From assembly GCA_014656015.1 (NCBI GenBank), contig BNBP01000010.1:79405-143404 (forward strand): a stretch of 64,000 bases of DNA. Direction: 5' to 3'. Positions 52,042 to 60,055 of this stretch are shown piece after piece. This DNA comes from Streptomyces griseoaurantiacus. GTDB lineage: Bacteria; Actinomycetota; Actinomycetes; Streptomycetales; Streptomycetaceae. The notes under the pieces were generated by a model, which saw only the letters and a program-made list of their open reading frames with translations, was not told where the DNA came from and did no database searches. Numbering within the stretch: the stretch's first letter is position 1; the number at the start of each line of letters is the position of its first letter. Position numbers and translations under genes: made by a program.

Positions 52042-52308
52042 CTACTCCGCGGAGTCCTGCGGCTCCTCCGGGGAGTCCCCGGGCTCCTCGGCCGGCTGCG
52101 CCTCCTCGGCGTGCAGGCTCATCGGCCCGTAGATCTGCGTGCCGTCCTCGAAGAGCCGCACCTGGTCGGCGCCGCCCTCGCGCAGCTCCTTGAAGTACTC
52201 CCCGATCCAGGACTCGGCATCCCCCTGCGTGGTGAACTCCTCCGGCACGACAGCGGGCTCGACCTCCGCCCCGTCGGCCTTCTCGAACCGCCACGTCCAT
52301 GCCGCCAT
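52042..52308 (-). CDS. Small acidic hypothetical protein
   Basis: This 88-aa protein starts AAWTWRFEKADGAEVEP, has a compact middle (AESWIGEYFKELREGGADQVRLFEDG cut at QVRLFEDG for the last strand) and an acidic Glu/Pro/Asp tail. GGAGG lies 5 nt before the ATG at 52308. There is no membrane segment or known motif. Such proteins are common in Streptomyces and the function is unknown. It converges with the HtrA-like gene. Confidence 0.75.
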   Translation of the reverse strand: MAAWTWRFEKADGAEVEPAVVPEEFTTQGDAESWIGEYFKELREGGADQVRLFEDGTQIYGPMSLHAEEAQPAEEPGDSPEEPQDSAE

Positions 52309-52418
52309 GTACGCCTCCAAGGTGTGAGCACACTGCACAGCGGGAGCCGGATCTTGCTCCGGCTCCCGCGGTGAAGCCTAGTCGGGCGCGCAAGATCTGC
52401 GGGGACCGGTGGAGACAA

Positions 52419-53636
52419 GTGAAAATCGGGTGCGTGGAACTGACTCTGCTCGGCACCGGCGCCCCCGCGGGCCTGCCCCGCCCCGACTGCCCCTGCGCGG
52501 CCTGCGCGACCTCACTCGGCGCGGAGGCGCGCGCGGCGACCGCGCTGCTCCTCGACGACACGCTGCTCCTCGACCTGACGCCGGGCGCGGCCTTCGCGGC
52601 GGCCCGCGCGGGACGCTCCCTGGGCGGCGTGCGGCAGGTGCTGCTCTCGCATCCGCACGACGGGCCGGCGGTGGAGGTCCCGGCGGGGCTGCCGCAGCCG
52701 GGGCGGGTGCCGGACGGGCGGGAGCTGGCGCTGCTGACCGGGCACCGGGTGCGGGCGGTGGCGCTGGACGCGCCGGGCACCGGGTACGCGGTGACGGGGC
52801 CGGACGGCACCCGGCTGCTGTACCTGCCGCCGGGGGGCGCGCCGGCCGGACTGGAGAACGGGGCTCGCGAGCCGTACGACATGGTCGTCGCCGACGTGCT
52901 GGGGCGGCCCGACGCGCTGGCGCGGCTGCGTGCGGTGGGCGCGGTGGGCGCGGCGACGGACGTGCTCGCCGCGCATCTCGACCACGACGTGCCGCCCGGC
53001 GCCGAGACCCGGCGGCGGCTCGCGGCGGCGGGCGCGCGGGCGGTGCCGGACGGAACGACGCTGACGGTGGGCGTCTACGAGGACGTGCCCGACGTGCCCC
53101 GCCGCACGCTGGTGCTCGGCGGCGCCCGGTCGGGGAAGTCGGTGGAGGCGGAACGGCGCCTGGAGTCCTTCCCCGACGTGCTGTACGTGGCGACCGGTGG
53201 CACGCGGGGCGGGGACACCGAGTGGGCGGAGCGGGTCGCCGCGCACCGGGAGCGGCGGCCGGGGTCCTGGCGAACGGTGGAGACGTGCGACCTGGTGCCG
53301 CTGCTCGGCGAGCGCGGTGCCCCGCTGCTGATCGACTGCCTGTCGTTGTGGCTGACCGACGCGATGGACGCGGTGGGCGCGTGGGACGACGCGGAATGGT
53401 CCGGCGGGGGCGAGAAGGCACTGCGCGCGCGGGTGGGTGAACTCGCGGAGGCGGTGCGGACCACCCGGCGCACGGTGGTCGCCGTGTCCAACGAGGTCGG
53501 CTCCGGCATCGTCCCGGCGACGGCCTCGGGCCGCCGCTACCGCGACGAACTGGGCCGTCTGAACGCGGCGGTGGCCGCGGAGTGCGAGACGGTCCTGCTG
53601 ACCGTCGCCGGCCAGGCACTGACGCTGCGCGGCTGA
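52419..53636 (+). CDS. cobU: CobU (adenosylcobinamide kinase/GTP transferase) with N-terminal degenerate MBL-like domain
   Basis: This 405-aa fusion ends in a complete CobU domain (about 227-405). It has the P-loop VLGGARSGKS near 232, a guanylyl-acceptor region SWRTVETCDL, LLIDCLSLWL near 307 and VVAVSNEVGSGIVP near 349; it phosphorylates adenosylcobinamide and attaches GMP. The first ~220 residues resemble a PhnP-type metallo-beta-lactamase fold (LTLLGTGAP, DCPCAACATS), but the HxHxDH motif is reduced to SHPHDGP. The start is GTG at 52419 (GGAG 4 nt upstream) or GTG at 52434. Neighbouring cobT and cobS support the cobalamin role. Confidence 0.85.
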   Translation: MKIGCVELTLLGTGAPAGLPRPDCPCAACATSLGAEARAATALLLDDTLLLDLTPGAAFAAARAGRSLGGVRQVLLSHPHDGPAVEVPAGLPQPGRVPDGRELALLTGHRVRAVALDAPGTGYAVTGPDGTRLLYLPPGGAPAGLENGAREPYDMVVADVLGRPDALARLRAVGAVGAATDVLAAHLDHDVPPGAETRRRLAAAGARAVPDGTTLTVGVYEDVPDVPRRTLVLGGARSGKSVEAERRLESFPDVLYVATGGTRGGDTEWAERVAAHRERRPGSWRTVETCDLVPLLGERGAPLLIDCLSLWLTDAMDAVGAWDDAEWSGGGEKALRARVGELAEAVRTTRRTVVAVSNEVGSGIVPATASGRRYRDELGRLNAAVAAECETVLLTVAGQALTLRG

Positions 53637-53678
53637 ACGGCGGACCCGCCCCCCTCGGTCGAGGGCGGGCGGGGCCGT

Positions 53679-53710
53679 GAAGGGGGGCGGGGGAACGGCC
53701 CGCCCCCTTC
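53679..53710. terminator. Terminator between cobU and cobT
   Basis: Stem GAAGGGGGGCGGG / CCCGCCCCCTTC with one bulged G and a 7-nt loop, directly after the cobT stop. A second G/C hairpin occupies 53645-53672 after the cobU stop. Confidence 0.7.
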
Positions 53711-53712
53711 CG

Positions 53713-54861
53713 TCACTCCGGGTCCGCCGGAGCGGCCGGCTCCAGGGAGTCCGTGGCGTTCGCGGCCTCCGTGACGTCGGTGACGTCCGTGGTCTCCGTG
53801 GCGTCCGCCGCTTCCGCCGGGCGTTCCGGGAGTTCGGCCGCCAGGGACGCGGCGGCGCGGACGAGGGGGAGGGCGAGGAGGGCGCCGGTGCCCTCGCCGA
53901 CCGTCACGCCGTGGTCGAGCAGCGGTTCCAGCGCCATCCGGTCCAGGGCCTTGGCCTGTCCCGGCTCCCCGCTGTTCTGCCCGGCCAGCCACCAGTCGGG
54001 GGCCCGGAAGGCGATCCGCTGGCCCACCAGCGCGCACGCGGCCGAGACCACGCCGTCCAGGATGACCGGGGTCTTGCGCACGGCGCACTGGAGCAGGAAG
54101 CCCGTCATCGCGGTGAGATCGGCCCCGCCGACGGTCGCGAGGAGCCGGAGCTGGTCGCCCAGGACCGGCCGGGCCCGCCGCAGTGCGTCCCGGATCGCCG
54201 CGCATTTGCGCATCCACGCCAGGTCGTCGATGGCCTGCCCGCCCCGCCCGGTCACGACGGACGCGTCGGTCCCGCACAGCGCGGCGACGAGCACGGCCGC
54301 CGCGGTCGTCCCGCCGACGCTGAGGTCGCCGAGGACGATCAGGTCGGTGCCGGCGTCGGCCTCCTCGTCGGCGACCGCCATCCCGGCCCGGAACGCCGCC
54401 TCGGCCTCCTCCTCGGTGAGCGCGTCCTCGATGTCGATGCGCCCGCTGCCGCGCCGCACCCGGTGCCGTACGACCTCGGCCGGCAGGGACCCGGGATCGC
54501 AGTCCAGGGCCATGTCGATCACGCGGACGGGCACCCCGGCCCCGCGGGCGAGGATCGCCACCGGGCCCGCCCCGTCCAGTACGTCCCGCACCAGCCGCGC
54601 GGCGCCGCCCGCGGGGCGGGCCGAGACGCCGAGCGCGGCGATCCCGTGGTCGCCGGCGAACAGCACCGCGCGCGGCCGCTCGATCGCCCGCACCGGCACC
54701 GAGGACTGCGCGGCCGCGAGCCACTCGCCCAGCTCGTCGAGGCGGCCCAGGGCCCCGGGGGGCACGAGCCTGCTCTCCCGGTGCGCCTCCGCGTCGCGCC
54801 GCACCCCGCCGTCGGGGCGCTCGATCAGGTCGGTGAAGTCGTCGAGATTCAGCGAGCTCAT
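53713..54861 (-). CDS. cobT: Nicotinate-nucleotide-dimethylbenzimidazole phosphoribosyltransferase
   Basis: This 382-aa CobT makes alpha-ribazole phosphate for the lower ligand of cobalamin. Family features: PPGALGRLDELGEWLA near 38, VLFAGDHGIAALGVSA near 66, LIVLGDLSVGGTTAAA near 178, the catalytic-region Glu in GEGTGALLALPLV near 322. The last ~40 residues are a Thr/Asp/Ala/Glu-rich tail (TETTDVTDVTEAANATDS) beyond the usual end. TACTGT lies exactly 7 nt before the ATG with no Shine-Dalgarno, implying a leaderless mRNA. It converges with cobU. Confidence 0.93.
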   Translation of the reverse strand: MSSLNLDDFTDLIERPDGGVRRDAEAHRESRLVPPGALGRLDELGEWLAAAQSSVPVRAIERPRAVLFAGDHGIAALGVSARPAGGAARLVRDVLDGAGPVAILARGAGVPVRVIDMALDCDPGSLPAEVVRHRVRRGSGRIDIEDALTEEEAEAAFRAGMAVADEEADAGTDLIVLGDLSVGGTTAAAVLVAALCGTDASVVTGRGGQAIDDLAWMRKCAAIRDALRRARPVLGDQLRLLATVGGADLTAMTGFLLQCAVRKTPVILDGVVSAACALVGQRIAFRAPDWWLAGQNSGEPGQAKALDRMALEPLLDHGVTVGEGTGALLALPLVRAAASLAAELPERPAEAADATETTDVTDVTEAANATDSLEPAAPADPE

Positions 54862-55012
54862 TCGCCGAACAGTACCGGCAGCGGCGGGACCGGCCCGCGC
54901 CACGTCGGGGCCACGTCGTTGCACCGGTGATCACGATCCCATACGTTCCGTTTCGCCCGATTGTTCCGCTGTACGGCCTCCCCCGCCCCCCACCGCCTCC
55001 CCGGAGCCGCCC

Positions 55013-56095
55013 ATGTCCCGCAGCACCTCGCAGGCGATCACCGCGCGGCGGACCGTGTGCCTGGGCGAACTCGCCCGGGGCACCGAGCGGTTCCTCGGCC
55101 CCCCGCGCGAGACCTGCCCCTGGTGCGGTTCGGGCCGGCTGCGCACCCGGGTGCGCACACCCGACCTGCCGCGGCACCGCCCCGGCCGCTTCGCCGTCGA
55201 CGGCTGCCGGGACTGCGGGCACGCCTTCCAGAACCCCCCGCTGTCCCCCGAGGGGCTCGCCTTCCACCACCGCGACCTCGCCGAGAGCCCCCTGGAGGCC
55301 GGGGAGTCGACGCCCTGGCCGGGGCTCGCACGGGCGGCGCGGCTGCGGCACCGGGCGGCCGCGCGGGCGATGCTGGCGTACGGCGAACCGGAGAGCTGGC
55401 TGGACGTCGGCACCGGATACGGCCACTTCCCGGCGGCGGCGCGGGAGTTCTTCCCGTACACCTCCTTCGACGGGCTGGACGCCACGGAGCGCGTGACCCG
55501 GGCGCGGGAGGCGGGCCGGGTGGAGGAGGCGTACCGCGGGCACCTCACCGACCCGCACGTCCTCGCCCGGCTGCGGGGCCGCTACGACGTGGTGAGCATG
55601 CTGCATCACCTGCCGCGGGTGCCGGGGCCCCGTGCCGAGCTGCGCGCCGCGCTCGCGGTGCTGCGGCCCGGCGGCCTGCTGCTGCTCGAACTCCCCGATC
55701 CCGGCTGCCTGTTCGCCATGCTGCTGGGGCGCTGGTGGGCACCGTACGACCAGCCGCGGCACCTGCATCTGCCGCCGGTGCGCAATCTGACGGCGGAGCT
55801 CCGGGCGCGTGGCTGCGAGGTCCTCGCGGTGGACCGGACGCGGCCGCACACCCCCGGCGACCTGGCCGCGGCGCTGACCCTGGCGGTGTCCCGGGCGGCC
55901 CCCGCGCCGGACACGCCGTGGCGTCCGGCCCCGCCCTCGCCCCCGGCGCGCACGGTCCGCGAGGTGCTGCTCGGGGCTGGGGCCCCGCTGATCGCGGCGG
56001 GTGCGGCGGTCGAGCACGCGCTGGCGCCCGCGCTGCGCCGCACACGTTTTGCCAACGCATACCGCGTCGTGGCGCAACGCCCCCGGGGAGCGTGA
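55013..56095 (+). CDS. Zinc-ribbon plus class I SAM methyltransferase
   Basis: This 360-aa protein has an N-terminal four-Cys ribbon (CPWCGSG near 36, GCRDCGHAFQNPP near 65) followed by a methyltransferase domain: WLDVGTGYGHFPAAA near 127, FDGLDATERV, YDVVSMLHHLPRVPGP near 190 and LRPGGLLLLELPDPG near 220. The ribbon-methyltransferase layout is seen in sugar or polyketide-modifying enzymes; the substrate is unknown. GGAG lies 6 nt before the ATG. It stands between cobT and the DUF2156 gene. Confidence 0.82.
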   Translation: MSRSTSQAITARRTVCLGELARGTERFLGPPRETCPWCGSGRLRTRVRTPDLPRHRPGRFAVDGCRDCGHAFQNPPLSPEGLAFHHRDLAESPLEAGESTPWPGLARAARLRHRAAARAMLAYGEPESWLDVGTGYGHFPAAAREFFPYTSFDGLDATERVTRAREAGRVEEAYRGHLTDPHVLARLRGRYDVVSMLHHLPRVPGPRAELRAALAVLRPGGLLLLELPDPGCLFAMLLGRWWAPYDQPRHLHLPPVRNLTAELRARGCEVLAVDRTRPHTPGDLAAALTLAVSRAAPAPDTPWRPAPPSPPARTVREVLLGAGAPLIAAGAAVEHALAPALRRTRFANAYRVVAQRPRGA

Positions 56096-56155
56096 CCTCT
56101 AGAAGAGAGGGGCACGGGGAATTACCGCCGGGAGAGGCGGATATGATCCGGTTTC

Positions 56156-58048
56156 ATGGCAGATGCCCGAGTCACAGTGGGACCCGATGACCGTCCGGCG
56201 CCCCCGCCCCTCCCGGTCTCCCGGCCCGGCCGTCCGGTTCCCCGGCTCCGGTTCCGTCCCGTCTCCCGGCTCCGCACGGCCTGGGGGCGCGGGGGGCCCT
56301 GGCGCGGCACCTCGGAGCGGCGGGCGGCACTCGCGCGGCGGGCCGCCGCGTTCGTCGTCTGGTACGTGCGGGCCGTCGCCTGCGTCAACCTGCTGAGCGC
56401 CGTCTGGGTCTCCCTCGGCCAGGACGTGCGGCGGCACAACCACGCCGATCTGTTCACCCCGTACCTGCTGACCGCCGGTTTCGCCTCCGGGGTCTTCACC
56501 CTGTTCCTCGCGGTGACGCTGCGCCGCCGCAAGCGGGCCGCGTGGATCCTCAACCTGGCGCTCGCCGGGCCCTTCCTGGTGCTGCTCGGCCTCGCCATGA
56601 CGCTGCCGGAGGTCCGCCGCTCCCCGCAGAACTGGGTCTCCCTGGTGCTCACCGCCGCCTTCGTCGGCGCGCTGCTGGCCGGACGCCGCGAGTTCTACGC
56701 CGTGGGGGACCGCGCCAACCCCCGGCTCGCCGCCGCCCTCGCGGCCGGCGGACTGCTGTGCTGCTCGCTGCTGGCCGCGCTGCTGGTGACGGTCACCAAC
56801 CAGGCGCCGGACGCGGCCCGTTCGACCTTCCTCGAACGCTGGCACTACGGCGCCCTGCGGCTGGTCTCGGTCGCCGCCGACAACGCCCGCTTCCCCGGGA
56901 TCGCCACCCCGAACGGGGTCGACGTCGCGATCAACGTGCTCAGCACGGTGCTGCTGCTGGCCGTGGTGCACGCCGCGTTCCGGTCCCGCCGGGCCGTGGA
57001 CCCGCTCACCGCCGAGGACGAGAGGCGGCTGCGGGAACTGCTGGCGCGGCACGGCGAGCGGGACTCGCTCGGGTACTTCGCGCTGCGCCGGGAGAAGAGC
57101 GTGGTGTGGTCGCCGACCGGGAAGGCGGCGGTGGCCTACCGGGTCGTCGGCGGGGTCTCGCTGGCCTCGGGCGATCCGCTCGGGGACCCGGAGGCGTGGC
57201 CGGGCGCGATCGTGCCGTGGCTCGCCGAGGCCCGCACGCACGGCTGGATCCCCGCGGTGGTGGGCGCCGGCGAGGAGGCCGGCACCGTGTACGCGCGGCA
57301 CGGTCTGGACGCGCTGGAGCTGGGCGACGAGGCACTGGTGGAGACCGCCGAGTTCACCCTGGAGGGCCGGGCCATGCGTACCGTCCGCCAGGCGCACAAC
57401 CGGGTGCGGCGGGCGGGCCACCGGGTGCGGATCCGGCGCCACGAGGAGATCCCGGCCGAGGAGATGGCGTATCTGCTGGAGCGCGCCGACGACTGGCGCG
57501 ACGGTGCCACCGAGCGCGGTTTCAGCATGGCGCTCGGGCGGCTCGGCGACCCGGCGGACGGGCGGTGCGTGATGGTGGAGTGCGCCGACGCCGAGGGGCG
57601 GCTGCGGGCACTGCTGTCGTTCGTGCCCTGGGGGCCGCGCGGGCTCTCCCTGGATCTGATGCGGCGGGCGCGGGACTGCGACAACGGGCTGATCGAGTTC
57701 ATGGTGATCGAGCTGCTGCGGGCCGCGCCGGGGCTGGGGATCGCGCAGGTCTCCCTCAACTTCGCGATGTTCCGCTCGGTCTTCGAACGCGGGGCGCGCC
57801 TCGGCGCGGGGCCGGTGCTGCGGCTGTGGCGTTCGTTGCTGAGCTTCTTCTCCCGCTGGTGGCAGATCGAGTCGCTGTACCGGGCGAACGCGAAGTACCG
57901 GCCCATCTGGGAGCCGCGTTTCGTGCTCTTCGAGAAGAGCGCGGACCTGCCCCGGATCGCGGTCGCGGCGGCCCGTGCCGAGGGCTTCCTGGAGGCCCCC
58001 GGGCTGCCGAAGTGGCTGCACCGGCGGCATCTGGCCTCCCGCCGCTGA
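56156..58048 (+). CDS. DUF2156 phosphatidylglycerol lysyltransferase-like membrane protein
   Basis: This 630-aa protein has about six N-terminal membrane segments (about 65-280) and a C-terminal DUF2156/MprF-type double-GNAT domain (about 285-620): SVVWSPTGKAAVAYRVVGGV, GDPLGDPEAWP, RTVRQAHNRVRRAGH, LSLDLMRRARDCDNGLIEFM and KYRPIWEPRFVLFE. Relatives transfer lysine from lysyl-tRNA to phosphatidylglycerol, reducing envelope charge; LysX/MprF-like function is inferred, as no fused LysRS domain is present. TATGAT lies 8 nt before the ATG, which decides this start. Confidence 0.85.
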   Translation: MADARVTVGPDDRPAPPPLPVSRPGRPVPRLRFRPVSRLRTAWGRGGPWRGTSERRAALARRAAAFVVWYVRAVACVNLLSAVWVSLGQDVRRHNHADLFTPYLLTAGFASGVFTLFLAVTLRRRKRAAWILNLALAGPFLVLLGLAMTLPEVRRSPQNWVSLVLTAAFVGALLAGRREFYAVGDRANPRLAAALAAGGLLCCSLLAALLVTVTNQAPDAARSTFLERWHYGALRLVSVAADNARFPGIATPNGVDVAINVLSTVLLLAVVHAAFRSRRAVDPLTAEDERRLRELLARHGERDSLGYFALRREKSVVWSPTGKAAVAYRVVGGVSLASGDPLGDPEAWPGAIVPWLAEARTHGWIPAVVGAGEEAGTVYARHGLDALELGDEALVETAEFTLEGRAMRTVRQAHNRVRRAGHRVRIRRHEEIPAEEMAYLLERADDWRDGATERGFSMALGRLGDPADGRCVMVECADAEGRLRALLSFVPWGPRGLSLDLMRRARDCDNGLIEFMVIELLRAAPGLGIAQVSLNFAMFRSVFERGARLGAGPVLRLWRSLLSFFSRWWQIESLYRANAKYRPIWEPRFVLFEKSADLPRIAVAAARAEGFLEAPGLPKWLHRRHLASRR

Positions 58049-58103
58049 GGCGGGCCCCGCTCCCTGGTGGCCGGGGCGCTCGCCCCGCCCGGCGGGCGGC
58101 GGC

Positions 58104-58874
58104 TCAGTGGCGGCCGAGGCGCGGGGGCGGCGGGTCCGGCGGGGTGGGGGCGCCGGCGATCCAGTCCTGGAACCGGCGGCGCGGGCCGCTCCACCGCCGG
58201 TCGTGCCGGTAGGCGCGCAGCCGGGCGCGGGCCCGGGCGCGCGGGCGGCGGCGGTAGAAGCGGGTGGCCCAGAACGAGCCGGGACGGGCGAGCCGGACCG
58301 CCCCGACGAGCGCGATCAGCGGCACGATCACCCCGAACAGCGCGAGCCGCGTCTTGCCCTTGCTCAGGGCGAGCAGCGAGAACAGGAAGTTGACGGCGAC
58401 GCTGACGATGACGCCGCCCCGGTCCCGCAGTTCCTGGCCGGTCATGTCGTTGACGCCGAACGGCAGGAATCCGGCGAGGACCAGCCCGACCAGGGCCGCC
58501 GTGACGACCACGGCCTCCGTGCTCTTGCGCCCGGCCTCGGTCCAGTAGACGTCGTCCAGGTGCAGGATCAGCGCGAACTCGTCGAGCACCAGGCCCGCGC
58601 CGAGGCCGAACATCACCGCGAACGCGCCGGCGCCGAAGCCGTACCGGCCGCTGGCGACGGCGCCGAAGCCGCCGAGGACCGTGAGGACCACGCCGGGCAC
58701 CACGTGGTGGATGTGCACCCCGCCCGCGCTGACGTTGCCGAAGGGCCCCTTGCCGGCCCGGATCATGCGGGTGACGAGGCGGGTGATCAGGAAGGTGAGG
58801 ACGAAGGCGGCGAGCGCGAGCAGCAGGGGGAGCTTCCCCGGCTCGACGATGTTGCGGTACCACCAGTGCCCCAT
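58104..58874 (-). CDS. Polytopic integral membrane protein of unknown function
   Basis: This 256-aa protein has five or six hydrophobic segments with a conserved-looking His-rich loop (GGVHIHHVVPGV near 52), an acidic loop (LDEFALILHLDDVYW near 96) and an Arg-rich cytoplasmic tail (RARARARLRAYRHDRRW). The pattern suggests a metal- or lipid-linked role but no known family signature is certain. The ATG at 58874 has TAAAGT 6 nt upstream, pointing to a leaderless transcript. Confidence 0.78.
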   Translation of the reverse strand: MGHWWYRNIVEPGKLPLLLALAAFVLTFLITRLVTRMIRAGKGPFGNVSAGGVHIHHVVPGVVLTVLGGFGAVASGRYGFGAGAFAVMFGLGAGLVLDEFALILHLDDVYWTEAGRKSTEAVVVTAALVGLVLAGFLPFGVNDMTGQELRDRGGVIVSVAVNFLFSLLALSKGKTRLALFGVIVPLIALVGAVRLARPGSFWATRFYRRRPRARARARLRAYRHDRRWSGPRRRFQDWIAGAPTPPDPPPPRLGRH

Positions 58875-59050
58875 ATGCGTACTTTATGCGTGGGGTGGGT
58901 GGCGGCGCCCGGTGCGGGAACCCCGCGCGGACCGGGGCGGGAAGCGCCGCCGTCCCCCGGACGGGTGGCGGCGGGCTCCGGGGCCGTCCCGCGGACGGGT
59001 GGCGGTACAGCGGCTGCCGGCCCCGGCCGACCGCCCGGTAACCTGCGCCG

Positions 59051-59836
59051 GTGTCCACGACCCCCCGCTCGGCCGGCCTCCGCTTCGCCTTCGGCACCCT
59101 CACGGTGTTCCCCGTCCGCGTCACCCGGTGGGACCGGGAGGCGGCGCGCGCCGGGATGCTGGCCGCGCCGGTCGCCGGGCTGGCGGTGGGAGCGGCGGCC
59201 GGGTTCCTCGGGGCGCTGCTGACCCGGCTCGGCGCCGGCGCACCGCTCGCCGCGGTGGCCGCCGTCGCCGTGACGGCGGCGCTGACCCGGGGCCTGCACC
59301 TGGACGGGCTCGCCGACACCGCGGACGGCCTCGGCAGCGGCAAGCCCGCCGCCGAGGCCCTGGACATCATGAAGCGCTCGGACATCGGCCCGTTCGGCGT
59401 GATCACCCTGCTGCTGGTCCTGCTCGGGCAGGTCGCCGCGCTCGCCCAGGCCTACGGCGCCTCCTGGCAGCGCGGGCTGCTCGCGGCGGCGGTGTCGGCG
59501 GCGGCGGCCCGGCTCGCCCTCACCCTGGCCGCGCGGCGGGGTGTGCCGGCGGCCCGCCCGGAGGGTCTCGGCGCGGCGGTCGCCGGGACCGTGCCGCGGA
59601 ACGCGGCGCTGCTGGTCGCCGCCGCCGTGACCGTCCTGGCCGCGGTGGCCGGGGGCGCGGTGGGCGGGGTGTACGAGGCCGTCCGCGCGGGGCTCGCCGT
59701 GCCGCTCGCCCTCGGGGCCGCCGAACCCCTGCTGCGGCACTGCGTGCGCCGCTTCGGCGGGGTGACGGGGGACGTCTTCGGGGCGCTCGCCGAGACGGCG
59801 GGGACGGCGGCGCTGGTGGTGCTCTCGCTCGGCTGA
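59051..59836 (+). CDS. cobS: Adenosylcobinamide-GDP ribazoletransferase (cobalamin synthase)
   Basis: This 261-aa membrane enzyme joins adenosylcobinamide-GDP to alpha-ribazole. It shows the CobS signature GLHLDGLADTADGLGS near 79, SDIGPFGVITLLL near 112 and the C-terminal RRFGGVTGDVFGALAE near 235, with several hydrophobic helices. GTG start with TAACCT 6 nt upstream and no Shine-Dalgarno (leaderless type). With cobU and cobT it completes nucleotide-loop assembly within 7 kb, though each gene has its own promoter. Confidence 0.94.
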   Translation: MSTTPRSAGLRFAFGTLTVFPVRVTRWDREAARAGMLAAPVAGLAVGAAAGFLGALLTRLGAGAPLAAVAAVAVTAALTRGLHLDGLADTADGLGSGKPAAEALDIMKRSDIGPFGVITLLLVLLGQVAALAQAYGASWQRGLLAAAVSAAAARLALTLAARRGVPAARPEGLGAAVAGTVPRNAALLVAAAVTVLAAVAGGAVGGVYEAVRAGLAVPLALGAAEPLLRHCVRRFGGVTGDVFGALAETAGTAALVVLSLG

Positions 59837-60055
59837 GGCGCGTGGCGGGTGCGCGGAAAGTCCTGCCTCAGCACGCGGGAACGGGGCCCCAGGGGTGCGG
59901 CCGGTTCCGGCCACGGGTGGCGCGTAGGCTCGGGGGTGGCACATGACCGGGCCGGTCGGGGCCAGTGCGCACCGCGGATTCAGGGTCTGCTCCGGGCGGC
60001 AGACCCCCTCCGTTCGGCCACAGGAACACATAGACGGAAGCGAGAATTCACTACC

